Position numbers and translations under genes: made by a program. The notes beneath the pieces are model-generated. The model saw only the letters and a list, made by a program, of their open reading frames with translations. It had not been told where the DNA came from and did not search any database. Of a DNA stretch of 64,000 nt, positions 1-8,193 are shown piece after piece; the first letter of the stretch is position 1, and each line of letters starts with the position of its first letter. The stretch is from Nonomuraea sp. PA05 (lineage in GTDB: Bacteria; Actinomycetota; Actinomycetes; Streptosporangiales; Streptosporangiaceae): assembly GCF_008086045.1 (NCBI RefSeq), contig NZ_VSEY01000014.1, forward strand, positions 186,001 to 250,000. Reading direction: 5' to 3'.

Positions 1-509
1 TGCTCGACGTCTCGCGCATCGAGTCCGGGCGGCTGGAGGTGCGCCGCCAGGTCGTCGACCTGCCCTCCAGGGCGCGCAGGCTCATCGCGGGCCGGGTCGC
101 GGCAGGCGAGGCGGAAGACCGGTTCCGGCTCATCGTGGGCGACGACCTGCCCGAGATGTGGCTCGACCAGGACAAGGTCGACCAGATCCTGGGTAATCTG
201 GTGGAAAACGCGCTGCGCCATGGGCGCGGCACCGTGACAATGGAAATCGAGTCCGTCGGATGGGGAGTTGCCGTGTCGGTGCGCGATGAGGGCGAGGGCA
301 TCGAGCCCGAGCTGGCCCCGCGCGTCTTCAGGCAGTTCTGGCGGGGCGGCAACAGCCGTCGCCGCGGTGGCACCGGGCTCGGCCTGTTCATCGTGAAAGG
401 CCTGGTCGAGGCACACGGCGGCACGATCACGGTGCAGCGCGCGCCCGAGGGCGGGGCGGAGTTCCGATTTACCGTGCCCACCGGCACGCCCGACTTCGCC
501 AGCGTCTAG
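1..509 (+). CDS. Sensor histidine kinase, C-terminal part (5' end outside window)
   Basis: The reading frame is open from base 3, so the gene starts upstream of the window. The first visible residues (LDVSRIESGRLEVRR) are the stretch that usually follows the phospho-accepting His helix. The HATPase_c domain follows: N box (NLVENALRHG), G1 box (VRDEGEGIEPE), F box (VFRQFWRG) and G2 box (GGTGLGLFIVKGL). The protein would autophosphorylate with ATP and pass the phosphate to a response regulator. Neither the H box nor any N-terminal sensor domain lies in the window, so signal and partner cannot be named. A histidine kinase upstream of pheS is a familiar actinobacterial arrangement. Confidence 0.9.
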   Translation, partial: LDVSRIESGRLEVRRQVVDLPSRARRLIAGRVAAGEAEDRFRLIVGDDLPEMWLDQDKVDQILGNLVENALRHGRGTVTMEIESVGWGVAVSVRDEGEGIEPELAPRVFRQFWRGGNSRRRGGTGLGLFIVKGLVEAHGGTITVQRAPEGGAEFRFTVPTGTPDFASV

Positions 510-520
510 TTGCCGAATGC

Positions 521-548
521 GGGCCCGGTGGGCGGGCCCCACTAGACT
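521..548 (+). promoter_or_regulatory. GC hairpin and -10-like hexamer before pheS
   Basis: GGGCCC at 521-526 and again at 534-539 can form a 6-bp stem after the kinase stop codon, a weak terminator candidate. TAGACT at 543-548 is a -10-like hexamer 35 bases before the pheS TTG. No convincing -35 is visible. No T-box or leader peptide is recognised. Confidence 0.35.
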
Positions 549-583
549 CTTTTCCGCTCAAGCCCTGGATACGGAGCCCACTC

Positions 584-1681
584 TTGTCTGACTACGATCC
601 CGTCGAGGTGACACCGTTGCACGCCGACGAGCTGTCCCGGATGGAGGCCGACGCCATCGCGGCGATCAAGGCGGCCGGCGACCTCGACGCACTCAAGCAG
701 GCCAGGCTGGCGCACGCGGGCGACCGCTCGCCCATCGCCCTGGCCAACCGTGAGATCGGGGCCCTGCCCCCGGCCGCCCGCGCCGAGGCGGGCAAGCGGG
801 TCGGCGGCGCCCGCAAGGCGATCAACGAGGCGCTGGCCGCTCGCCAGGCCGAGCTCGAGGCCGAGCGCGACGCGCGCGTGCTCGTCGAGGAGACCGTCGA
901 CGTCACCCTGCCGTGGGACCGCCGGCCGCGCGGCGCCCGCCACCCGCTGACCACCCTCCAGGAGCGCATCGCCGACGCGTTCGTCGCCATGGGGTACGAG
1001 GTGGCCGAGGGGCCCGAGCTCGAAGGCGAATGGTTCAACTTCGACGCGCTCAACATCGCCAAGGACCACCCGGCCCGCTCCGACCACGACACGTTCTTCG
1101 TCGGGTCCACCGGCTCCGGCATGGTGCTGCGCACGCAGACCTCGCCGGTGCAGATCCGCGCGCTGCTCCAGCGCGAGCTGCCGGTGTACGTGATCTCGCC
1201 GGGCAAGACGTTCCGCACCGACGAGCTGGACGCCACCCACACCCCGGTCTTCCACCAGACCGAGGGCCTGGCCGTCGACGAGGGCCTGACCATGGCCCAC
1301 CTCAAGGGCACCCTCGACCGGTTCGCCGAGGTGATGTTCGGCAAGGGCATCACCACCCGCTTCCGGCCGAACTACTTCCCGTTCACCGAGCCGTCCGCCG
1401 AGATGGACCTCAAGTGCTTCGTCTGCCGCGGCGCCTCGGCGATCCCCGGCAACCCGCCCTGCCGCACCTGCAAGTCGGAGGGCTGGATCGAGTGGGGCGG
1501 CTGCGGCATGGTCAACCCGCGCGTGCTCGTCGCGTGCGGCGTGGACCCGTCGCGCTACTCCGGGTTCGCCTTCGGCATGGGCATCGAGCGGACGCTGATG
1601 TTCCGCCACAACGCCGAGGACATGCGTGACATGGTCGAGGGCGACAACCGGTTCACCCTCCCGTTCGGAATGGAGATCTGA
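584..1681 (+). CDS. pheS: Phenylalanine--tRNA ligase alpha subunit
   Basis: Catalytic alpha subunit of the (alpha-beta)2 phenylalanyl-tRNA synthetase, charging tRNA-Phe in the cytoplasm. The 365-aa length is normal. It has the N-terminal coiled-coil tRNA-binding region (about 1-100), class II motif 2 (GKTFRTDELDATHTPVFHQTEG) and motif 3 (GFAFGMGIERTLMFRH). A cysteine-rich insert near residue 280 (CFVC ... CRTC) matches what is seen in actinobacterial PheS. The start is TTG at 584, giving MSDYDPVEV. The stop overlaps the pheT ATG by one base (TGATG), so the two subunits are translationally coupled. Confidence 0.97.
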   Translation: MSDYDPVEVTPLHADELSRMEADAIAAIKAAGDLDALKQARLAHAGDRSPIALANREIGALPPAARAEAGKRVGGARKAINEALAARQAELEAERDARVLVEETVDVTLPWDRRPRGARHPLTTLQERIADAFVAMGYEVAEGPELEGEWFNFDALNIAKDHPARSDHDTFFVGSTGSGMVLRTQTSPVQIRALLQRELPVYVISPGKTFRTDELDATHTPVFHQTEGLAVDEGLTMAHLKGTLDRFAEVMFGKGITTRFRPNYFPFTEPSAEMDLKCFVCRGASAIPGNPPCRTCKSEGWIEWGGCGMVNPRVLVACGVDPSRYSGFAFGMGIERTLMFRHNAEDMRDMVEGDNRFTLPFGMEI

Positions 1682-4233
1682 TGAGGGTCCCGCTCTCCTG
1701 GCTGCGGGAGTACGTCGATCTCCCGGCGGTCACCGCGCACGAGGTGGCCGAGAAGCTGACCGCGGCCGGGCTCAAGCTCGAGTCGATCTCCTCGCACGGC
1801 TACGACGTCAAGAACGTCGTGGTCGGCGAGGTGCTCGAGATCGAGGAGCTGACCGGCTTCAAGAAGCCCATCAGGCACTGCAAGGTCGAGGTGGGCGAGG
1901 CGACGCCGCGCGAGATCGTCTGCGGCGCCACCAACTTCGCCGCCGGTGACCGCGTGCCCGTCGTGCTGCCTGGCGGCGTGCTGCCCGGCGGGTTCGAGGT
2001 CGGGGCGCGCAAGACGTACGGGCGCATGTCGGAAGGCATGATCTGCTCCGAGCGCGAGCTGGGCCTCGGCGAGGACCACAACGGCATCATGGTGCTGCCC
2101 GCGGGCACGCCCATCGGCACCGACGTGGTCGAGCTGCTCGGCCTGCGCGACGACGTGATCGAGCTGGAGATCACGCCCGACATCGGCTACGCCCTGTCGA
2201 TCCGCGGCGTCGCCCGCGAGGCCGCGACCGCGTTCGGGGTGGCCTTCCGCGACCCCGCCGACATCGAGCTGCCCGCCGAGACCGCGCCGGCCTGGCCCGC
2301 CTCGATCGCCGACCCGACGGCGTGCGACCGGTTCGTGCTGCGCGAGGTCAGCGGCTTCGACCCGGCCGCGCAGAGCCCGCTGTGGATGCGCGTACGCCTC
2401 ACGCGGGCCGGCATGCGCCCCGTGTCGCTGGCCGTCGACATCACCAACTACCTGATGCTGGAGCTGGGGCAGCCGCTGCACGCGTTCGACCGCTCGAAGC
2501 TGCGCGGCGAGATCGTCGTGCGCAGGGCCGCGGCCGGCGAGCGGCTGGAGACGCTCGACCACGTGGTGCGCGAGCTCGACCCCGACGACATCCTCATCAC
2601 CGACCAGTCCGGGCCCATCTCCATGGCCGGCACGATGGGCGGGCTGGAGACGGAGATCTCCGGCGTCTCCACCGACATCGTCATCGAGGCCGCGCACTTC
2701 TCCGCGACCGGCATCTCCCGCGAGTCGCGCCGCCACGGGCTCGTCTCCGAGGCGTCCAAGCGGTTCGAACGCGGCGTCGACCGCGAGCTGCCGCTCGTCG
2801 CCTCCTGGCGGGCCGTGCGCCTGCTGGCCGAGCTCGGCGGCGCCACCGTGCAGCCCGGCGTCACGCACGCCGAGGTCGAGGTGGAGCCCGCGCGCATCGC
2901 GATCCCGTCCGGGCACCCAGGCCGGGTCGCCGGCGTCGAGTACTCCCGCGACACCGTCATCGCGCGGCTGGAGCAGATCGGCTGCGTCGTGGCCGACGGC
3001 GACGACCCGGCCGTGCGCAAGGGCGGCGTGGCCCCCACCGGCGTCGTGACCGGCGGGGCCCTGGCCGCCAGGCTGGCCGTCACCGGCGACGACATGATCA
3101 CCGTGACGCCGCCGTCCTGGCGGCCCGACCTCACCGACCCCAACGACCTCGCCGAGGAGGTCATCCGGCTGGAGGGCTACGAGAGCCTCCCGTCGGTGCT
3201 GCCCTCCGCGCCCGCCGGCGCCGGGCTCACCGAGGGCCAGCGGTTGCGCAGGCGGGTCGGCAGGGCGCTGGCCGAGGGTGGCTACGTCGAGGTGCTCAGC
3301 TACCCGTTCATCAGCGGCGACGACTTCGACCGGCTGCTGCTGCCCGCCGACGACGCGCGGCGCGTGGCCGCCCGGCTGGCCAACCCGCTGTCCGAGGACG
3401 AGCCGCTGATGCGCACCACGCTGCTGCCCGGCCTGCTGAAGACCCTCGTCCGCAACGTCGGGCGCGGCTTCACCGACGTGGCGCTGTTCGAGACCGGCGC
3501 GGTCTACCGTCCCCGCACGGGCGCGCCCGACGTGGCGCCCGTGCTCGGCGTCGAACGCCGGCCGACCGCCGAGGAGATCGCCTCCATCGAGGCGGCCCTG
3601 CCCGACCAGCCGCTGCGGGTCGCGGCGGTGCTGGCCGGCGAGTTCGAGCGGTCCGGCTGGTGGGGCGGCGGGCGCGCCGCCTCCTGGGCCGACGCCGTAC
3701 AGGCCGCACGCCTGGTGGCGGGCGAGGCGCGGGTCGAGCTGTCCATCAGCGCCGACCAGCACGAGCCATGGCACCCCGGCCGGTGCGCCGCCCTCTACGT
3801 GGGCGACACGCTGGTGGGGCACGCCGGTGAGCTGCACCCGCGGGTGATCGAGGCGTACGGGCTGCCGCCGCGCACGGCTGCCATGGAGGTCGAGCTGACC
3901 CGGCTGGAGGCCGTCATGCCGGGGCCGGTGCAGACGCCCGCGGTGTCGGCCTATCCGGTTGCCACGCAGGACGTCGCGCTCATCGTGCCCGACTTCACGC
4001 CGGTGGCCGACGTGGAGGCCGCGCTGCGCGACGGGGCCGGGGAGCTGCTGGAGTCGATCCGGCTGTTCGACGTTTACGCCGGGGCGCAGGTGGGCGAGGG
4101 GAACAAGTCGCTCGCTTACTCGATGCGGTTCAGGGCCGGCGATCGCACGTTGACCGTGGAGGAGACCACGGCGGCGCGGGATGCGGCTGTGGCGATGGCG
4201 GCTGATCGGGTGGGGGCTCAGCTTCGCGGGTGA
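1681..4233 (+). CDS. pheT: Phenylalanine--tRNA ligase beta subunit
   Basis: Beta subunit of phenylalanyl-tRNA synthetase, 850 aa and full length. In order it shows the N-terminal OB-fold tRNA-binding domain (about 40-150, with GMICSERELGLGEDHNGIMVLP), the B3/B4 editing region (about 200-370, with the ASKRFERGVDREL stretch), the B5 domain (about 400-480) and the C-terminal FDX-ACB anticodon-binding domain (about 755-848). It begins at the ATG overlapping the pheS stop. In many actinobacteria the arg cluster follows closely; here argC is about 59 kb away. Confidence 0.97.
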   Translation: MRVPLSWLREYVDLPAVTAHEVAEKLTAAGLKLESISSHGYDVKNVVVGEVLEIEELTGFKKPIRHCKVEVGEATPREIVCGATNFAAGDRVPVVLPGGVLPGGFEVGARKTYGRMSEGMICSERELGLGEDHNGIMVLPAGTPIGTDVVELLGLRDDVIELEITPDIGYALSIRGVAREAATAFGVAFRDPADIELPAETAPAWPASIADPTACDRFVLREVSGFDPAAQSPLWMRVRLTRAGMRPVSLAVDITNYLMLELGQPLHAFDRSKLRGEIVVRRAAAGERLETLDHVVRELDPDDILITDQSGPISMAGTMGGLETEISGVSTDIVIEAAHFSATGISRESRRHGLVSEASKRFERGVDRELPLVASWRAVRLLAELGGATVQPGVTHAEVEVEPARIAIPSGHPGRVAGVEYSRDTVIARLEQIGCVVADGDDPAVRKGGVAPTGVVTGGALAARLAVTGDDMITVTPPSWRPDLTDPNDLAEEVIRLEGYESLPSVLPSAPAGAGLTEGQRLRRRVGRALAEGGYVEVLSYPFISGDDFDRLLLPADDARRVAARLANPLSEDEPLMRTTLLPGLLKTLVRNVGRGFTDVALFETGAVYRPRTGAPDVAPVLGVERRPTAEEIASIEAALPDQPLRVAAVLAGEFERSGWWGGGRAASWADAVQAARLVAGEARVELSISADQHEPWHPGRCAALYVGDTLVGHAGELHPRVIEAYGLPPRTAAMEVELTRLEAVMPGPVQTPAVSAYPVATQDVALIVPDFTPVADVEAALRDGAGELLESIRLFDVYAGAQVGEGNKSLAYSMRFRAGDRTLTVEETTAARDAAVAMAADRVGAQLRG

Positions 4234-4244
4234 GCGCCTGGTGG

Positions 4245-4277
4245 GGGCCGGTGCGGCGGGTGCTGTGCCGGCCCTTT
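4245..4277. terminator. Hairpin between convergent pheT and Uma2 gene
   Basis: GGGCCGG (4245-4251) pairs with CCGGCCC (4268-4274) and is followed by TTT. It lies just after the pheT stop and before the end of the convergent Uma2-family gene, so it could serve either direction. The 16-base loop makes it a moderate candidate. Confidence 0.5.
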
Positions 4278-4281
4278 CGCG

Positions 4282-4887
4282 TCACATGCGGTCGATCTCG
4301 GTGAGGTCGATGTCGACGTCGAACGGGACGGTCAGCTTCAGCCTGTCGTGGTGAACGCCCGTGGGGACGTAGCTCCTCGTCACGGGGTCGAGCTCGAAGA
4401 CGTGGACGTCCGGCTTGCCGGAGTCGTTCTCGACAAGCCAGAAGTGGCGGATGCCGGCTTCGGCGTAGAGCTCCGGCTTGCGGCGACGGTCGCGGGTGCG
4501 GGACTCGGGGGAGACCACCTCGATGACGAGCAGGACATCGCGCGCGTGGTAAAAAGTCTGCCTGCCGCTTTCGACGGCGGTGGCTGAGATCACACAGAGG
4601 TCAGGCTCCGGGCGCTGGTCCTTGTCGAGGATGACGCTCATCTCACGGCGCACACGCAGGTCTCCCGGGGCGGCACGCCGGAGCTCGTTCTCCAGGAGCG
4701 AGATGACGAGCATGTGGAAGGAGGCTTGGGGACTCGCGAAGACCAAGCTTCCGTCAATCAACTCTGTGTGCGCAGGCAAATCCGGAATGTGGTCGAGGTC
4801 CTCGGCGGCGAAGCCTTGCGGCGGCGGGAAGACCCGGTCGGGGAGCGAGGGTGGTGTCATCTCAACGATCACCGCTTCGGCAGTCAT
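4282..4887 (-). CDS. Uma2-family (DUF820) endonuclease-fold protein, copy 1
   Basis: 201-aa Uma2/DUF820 family protein with a PD-(D/E)XK nuclease-like fold. Visible family features are ELIDGSLVFASPQ near the N-terminus, the RPEPDLCVI motif around residue 115, and the core LLVIEVVSPESRTRDRRRK followed by YAEAGIRHFWLVE. The conserved D ... E-x-V-S-x-x-S ... K set suggests the nuclease active site is intact. The cellular role of the family is unclear; members are often present in many copies per genome. It is paralogous to the gene at 5282-5896, with nearly identical N-termini and similar upstream DNA. Confidence 0.85.
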   Translation of the reverse strand: MTAEAVIVEMTPPSLPDRVFPPPQGFAAEDLDHIPDLPAHTELIDGSLVFASPQASFHMLVISLLENELRRAAPGDLRVRREMSVILDKDQRPEPDLCVISATAVESGRQTFYHARDVLLVIEVVSPESRTRDRRRKPELYAEAGIRHFWLVENDSGKPDVHVFELDPVTRSYVPTGVHHDRLKLTVPFDVDIDLTEIDRM

Positions 4888-4950
4888 GGCGCAACGCTAC
4901 CAATCTATTGTTCTCACGCCTGGTGAACGTCACGGAATGGAGGGTGATCG

Positions 4951-5199
4951 ATGACCCAGTTGCTCGTCTTCAGCGAGAGGGACGACGCCGAAGAGGTCGC
5001 CGAGACGCTGGGCGAGTGGTTCCCCGCGCTGGGCGTGCCCAGGGTGGTGCGGGAGACGCTCGCCGGCGAGGACGACGCCGAGGACGCGCAGTGGCTGGTC
5101 GTGCTCGAAGGCCTGGACGGGGAGGCTCTGGACAAGGTGGATGAGCTGGCCGAGCGGTACGACGGGTGGCGGGAGGCGGCCGGCGGGTTCGCCGGGTAG
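4951..5199 (+). CDS. 82-aa acidic hypothetical protein
   Basis: Small ORF between the two Uma2-family copies, on the opposite strand. The ATG at 4951 is preceded by GGAGGG at a good distance, and third codon positions are GC-rich, so it looks real. The product is acidic and predicted cytoplasmic, starting MTQLLVFSERDDAEEVAETL. Its beta-alpha-beta-like pattern is reminiscent of small ferredoxin-like folds. I do not recognise a family. It is divergent from copy 1, with the promoter region of both in 4888-4950. Confidence 0.65.
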   Translation: MTQLLVFSERDDAEEVAETLGEWFPALGVPRVVRETLAGEDDAEDAQWLVVLEGLDGEALDKVDELAERYDGWREAAGGFAG

Positions 5200-5281
5200 C
5201 GGCACGGGCCTCCGGTGCGCTACGGCGCGGGAGAGTGCAGTGCCGGGCTGGAGCCGGTGCGGCGGGGTGCTGTGTCGGTCC

Positions 5282-5896
5282 TCAACCGGTGCGGGGCGTG
5301 TAGAGCTTGGTGAGGTCGATGTCGATGTCGAACGGAACCGTGAGCTTCAGCCACTCGTGGAAGACGCCGGCGGGAGCGTAGGCCTTGGTGGCGGGGTCGA
5401 GTTCGAAGACGAAGACCGCCGGCTTCTCGTTGATCTCCTTGATGCGCCAGAAGTGCGGGATTCCGGCCTCGGCGTAGAGGACGGGCTTGCGATGCCTGTC
5501 CCGCAAGTCGGACTCCGCTGAGACGACTTCGATGGCGAGCACCACATCCGCGGCGTCGAAGCAGGTGACATCGGGAGCGATTCTTGCTTGAGGTCCCACG
5601 ACCATGAGGTCAGGCTCTGGACGTTGCCGCGGACCCAGCTTGACGGTCATCTGCGAGAGCACCTCATGACTCGTGGGTGCCAGGGTCTCCAGCAGGTTGT
5701 GCAACCGATGAATGACCGCCTGACGGAAGTGTCGCTGTGGGCTCGCGAAGACCAAGCTTCCATCAATCAACTCTGTGTGCGCAGGCAGATCCGGAATGTG
5801 ATCGAGATCTTCTGCTACGAAGCCCTGCGGTGGCGGGAACACCCAGTCGGGGAGCGAGGAAGGCGTCATCTTAACGATCACCGCTTGGGCAGTCAT
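5282..5896 (-). CDS. Uma2-family (DUF820) endonuclease-fold protein, copy 2
   Basis: 204-aa paralogue of the gene at 4282-4887. The first 55 or so residues are almost the same as in copy 1, while the middle has diverged. The family motif RPEPDLMVVG and the core VLAIEVVSAESDLRDRHRKPVLYAEAGIPHFW are kept, so the nuclease-like core appears intact. DNA upstream of the start (5897-5945) also resembles that upstream of copy 1 (4888-4935), so the duplication covered the promoter region as well. Confidence 0.85.
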   Translation of the reverse strand: MTAQAVIVKMTPSSLPDWVFPPPQGFVAEDLDHIPDLPAHTELIDGSLVFASPQRHFRQAVIHRLHNLLETLAPTSHEVLSQMTVKLGPRQRPEPDLMVVGPQARIAPDVTCFDAADVVLAIEVVSAESDLRDRHRKPVLYAEAGIPHFWRIKEINEKPAVFVFELDPATKAYAPAGVFHEWLKLTVPFDIDIDLTKLYTPRTG

Positions 5897-6022
5897 GGTT
5901 CAACGCTAACAATCCATTGTGCTCACGCCATGTGAACGTCAGGACACGGACGTGGAAGTTTCGGGGGTCGCTCCATGTCGCTGTGGCTGGTCGTGGCCGA
6001 GTGGGCGCGGGAGAGTCTGGGC

Positions 6023-6270
6023 ATGCGAGTCGCCGTGCTGTCCGGCATTCATGCGGTGCTGCCCGGGCTCGAAGCCGTGCTGCCCGAGCCCGACGTGGCC
6101 GGGGCCGAGCTGATCGTGCTGACCGGTGACATGGCCGCGGGGCCGATGCCGGTGGAGACGCTCGATCTGCTCGTCTCGCTGGGGGAGCGGGCGCTGGGGT
6201 TGAGCGGGAACGCCGATCGGGAGCTGGTCGAGGTGGCGGCCGGGGCTGAGCGGGCGGGGCTGGGCCTGCG
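6023..6270 (+). pseudogene. Truncated metallophosphoesterase remnant
   Basis: From the ATG at 6023 the frame reads MRVAVLSGIHAVLPGLEAVL, then LIVLTGDMAAGPMP and LSGNADRELVE. This matches the first 80 or so residues of YfcE-like calcineurin-fold phosphoesterases (normally SDIHGN, GD and GN-x-(D/H)). The first metal-binding motif is damaged (SGIHAV instead of SDIHGN), and similarity stops near 6270, where the convergent MFS gene begins. The C-terminal half with its histidine ligands is missing. The open frame continues to 6766 only as antisense to the MFS gene. A dead gene fragment is the best reading. Confidence 0.65.
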
Positions 6271-6277
6271 AATGCTG

Positions 6278-7609
6278 TCAGGTGGTGGCTTCTGCCGCTG
6301 CCTGGGTGGCCTCGGCTGCTGCGGCGGCCTCGCGGCGGGCCTTCTCCCGCAGCGCGTGCTCGTCCGTCCTGGCGTCGTACCGCAGGAACTTCGGCAGTGC
6401 GGCGGCCAGCCCCAGGACGGCGGCCACGCACAGGATACCGCCGCTGGTGAGCGAGAAGCGGGTGCCGCCGAAGTTGGCCATCAGGCTGGCCCTGGCGTTG
6501 CCCAGCATCGGGCCGCTGGCGTAGGAGAGCAGCTCGATGCCGGCCAGGCGGCCGCGGTACTCCGGCGGGATCGTCTGGTTCCACATCGTCATGCGGAAGA
6601 TGCCGCTGATCATGTCGGCGGCGCCGGCGAGGGCGATGCAGATGAAGACCAGCCAGACGTTCGGGGCGAGGCCGGTGAGGGCGACCGCCACGCCCCAGAG
6701 CACGGCGGCGACGATCACGCCGAGGCCCTGGCGCTGCACGCGCGCCGTCCAGCGGCCGGTGAGTGAGGCGATCAGGGCGCCGGCGGCGGCGGCCGAGTAG
6801 AGCAGCCCGAGCGCTTGCGGCGCGCGCAGCTCGTCGGCCAGGAACGGGTACAGCGACGTGGCCATGGCGAACACCATGGCCGCGATGTCCACCAGGTACG
6901 TGCCCATCAGGTCCTTGCGGCTGACCGCGTACCGCACACCCTCGACCAGCGACCGCAGCGACGCCGGCGCGGCGTCCTCGGCCGGCGGGATGGACCGGAC
7001 GCGCCACAGCAGGACGAGCGACACCACGAACGTGAGCGTGTCCAGGCCGTACGCGGCGGCGGTGCTCCAGGTGACGAGCAGGCCGCCGAGGGCCGGGGCG
7101 ACGATGGCGCCGAAGTTCCAGCGCAGGCTCGACAGCACGGCGGCCGCGGCCTGCTGGTCGTGCTTGACGACCTGCTGGATCACGGCTTCGAGGCTCGGGC
7201 GTTGCAGGGAGGCCAGGCCGGTGGACAAGGCGCCGACCACGTACAGGACCCAGATCTGCGGGGTGGGCAGCAGCGCGTTGACGAACAGGGCCGCGGAGGT
7301 GACCAGCAGGCCGAGCTCGCTCAGGAAGATGATGTTGCGGCGGTCGAGCGCGTCGGCGATGGCGCCGCCCCACAGGCCGCACACCACCATCGGCACGAAC
7401 TCCGCCAGGCTGACCAGGCCGACCGCCAGGTAGGAGTCCGTCAGCTCCTTCATCTGGTACGGCACCGCGACCATGGTGATCATCGTGCCGAACATGGTGA
7501 TGACGCCGGAGCCGAAGAGCAGCCGGTAGTCGCGCGAATCGCGCAGCGGGCTCAAGTCCAGCGAAAGGTGACGGAGAAGGCGTTTCACGGCAGGTAGCAC
7601 GAAGTGCAA
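6278..7609 (-). CDS. MFS transporter, EntS/DHA3-like exporter
   Basis: 443-aa major facilitator protein with about 12 hydrophobic segments. The N-terminus LRDSRDYRLLFGSGVITMFGT and the loop GAIADALDRRNIIF (motif A-like) are typical of the MFS_3/EntS group of small-molecule exporters. The C-terminus ends in an Ala/Glu-rich cytoplasmic tail. Substrate unknown. The TTG at 7609 gives the longest form; GTG at 7588 is an equally plausible start because no clear ribosome site is seen for either. It is downstream of, and on the same strand as, the SnoaL-like gene, separated from it by a strong hairpin. Confidence 0.85.
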   Translation of the reverse strand: MHFVLPAVKRLLRHLSLDLSPLRDSRDYRLLFGSGVITMFGTMITMVAVPYQMKELTDSYLAVGLVSLAEFVPMVVCGLWGGAIADALDRRNIIFLSELGLLVTSAALFVNALLPTPQIWVLYVVGALSTGLASLQRPSLEAVIQQVVKHDQQAAAAVLSSLRWNFGAIVAPALGGLLVTWSTAAAYGLDTLTFVVSLVLLWRVRSIPPAEDAAPASLRSLVEGVRYAVSRKDLMGTYLVDIAAMVFAMATSLYPFLADELRAPQALGLLYSAAAAGALIASLTGRWTARVQRQGLGVIVAAVLWGVAVALTGLAPNVWLVFICIALAGAADMISGIFRMTMWNQTIPPEYRGRLAGIELLSYASGPMLGNARASLMANFGGTRFSLTSGGILCVAAVLGLAAALPKFLRYDARTDEHALREKARREAAAAAEATQAAAEATT

Positions 7610-7652
7610 TTGTCCGTGAGCGGTGGACCGTTGAGCAAATCGTTTTCGGCGG

Positions 7653-7696
7653 CACGCGAAACGGCCCTCCGGAGGTCCGGAGGGCCGTTTCGCGTG
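7653..7696 (-). terminator. Perfect 20-bp stem-loop terminator
   Basis: The arms 7653-7672 and 7677-7696 are perfectly complementary over 20 bp, with a 4-base loop (AGGT). It sits 5 bases past the stop of the SnoaL-like gene, so it should end that transcript before the MFS gene. There is no U-run, as is common for actinobacterial terminators. Confidence 0.85.
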
Positions 7697-7700
7697 GGAT

Positions 7701-8054
7701 TCAGGCGGCGGGAACCTTGTCCAGGAAACCGAGGACCTTGCTGATCCTGCCGTCCTCGGCCAGCTCGATCACGTCGAACCCGACCGCGACCGGCTCCCCG
7801 CCCGCCGGCCCCAGGTGCCAGGTGAAGCGGGCGAGGTGGTGGTGGGCGTCGTACAGCTCGCCGGGGGTGAAGACCAGGCCGGGGAACATGCCCTGCGCGC
7901 CCTCGATCACCGCGGCGATCCCGGCGTGGCCGGCGACGTCGGCGAGCGGGTCGGTGTAGGTGGCGTCCTCGGTCCACAGCTCGGCGACGGCCTTGGCGCG
8001 GGTCTCCGGGTCGGTCTCGTTCCAGCAGGCGACGTAGCGCTCGACGATGTTCAT
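7701..8054 (-). CDS. SnoaL-like / NTF2-fold protein
   Basis: 117-aa protein of the SnoaL-like NTF2 superfamily. The family opening is clear (YVACWNETDPETRAKAVAELW, then DATYTDPLADVAGHAGIAAVI), followed by FTPGELYDAHHHLARFTWHL and a final FDVIELAEDGRISKVLGF. Such cone-shaped folds bind small hydrophobic ligands or catalyse isomerase or cyclase chemistry; the substrate is unknown here. The ATG at 8054 has GAGGAGAG upstream. The gene follows the 135-aa membrane protein gene on the same strand, probably in one transcript. Confidence 0.85.
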   Translation of the reverse strand: MNIVERYVACWNETDPETRAKAVAELWTEDATYTDPLADVAGHAGIAAVIEGAQGMFPGLVFTPGELYDAHHHLARFTWHLGPAGGEPVAVGFDVIELAEDGRISKVLGFLDKVPAA

Positions 8055-8085
8055 GGGATGTCTCTCCTCAGGTCGTTCGGTCGGT

Positions 8086-8193
8086 GCGGCTCTTGCGCGA
8101 GGTCGTCTCGGCTGGCGCGGCTCTTGCGCGAGGTCGTCTCAGTTGGTGCGGCTCTTGCGCGAGGTCGTCTCAGTTGGCGCGGCTCTTGCGCAG
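8086..8193. repeat. 31-bp tandem repeat, 3 full units and a partial
   Basis: Units at 8086-8116, 8117-8147 and 8148-8178, then 15 bases of a fourth. Each begins GCGGCTCTTGCGCGAGG. The unit is a copy of the last codons and stop of the neighbouring 135-aa gene (LRKSRAN-stop on the minus strand), so it arose by repeated duplication of that gene's 3' end. Confidence 0.9.

Noticed and set aside
510..583. T-box or attenuator leader before pheS
   Set aside because: The 74-base gap is too short, with only a GC hairpin and a -10-like box; no specifier or antiterminator features.
1555..3837. 760-aa open frame antisense to pheT
   Set aside because: Shadow of a highly conserved core gene; no recognisable domain.
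6271..6766. C-terminal extension of the metallophosphoesterase frame
   Set aside because: From about 6271 the frame is antisense to the MFS exporter and loses all family similarity; kept only as a remnant ending near 6270.
8086..8193. Possible CRISPR array
   Set aside because: Units are contiguous 31-bp copies with no unique spacers and derive from the end of the adjacent gene; no cas genes nearby.
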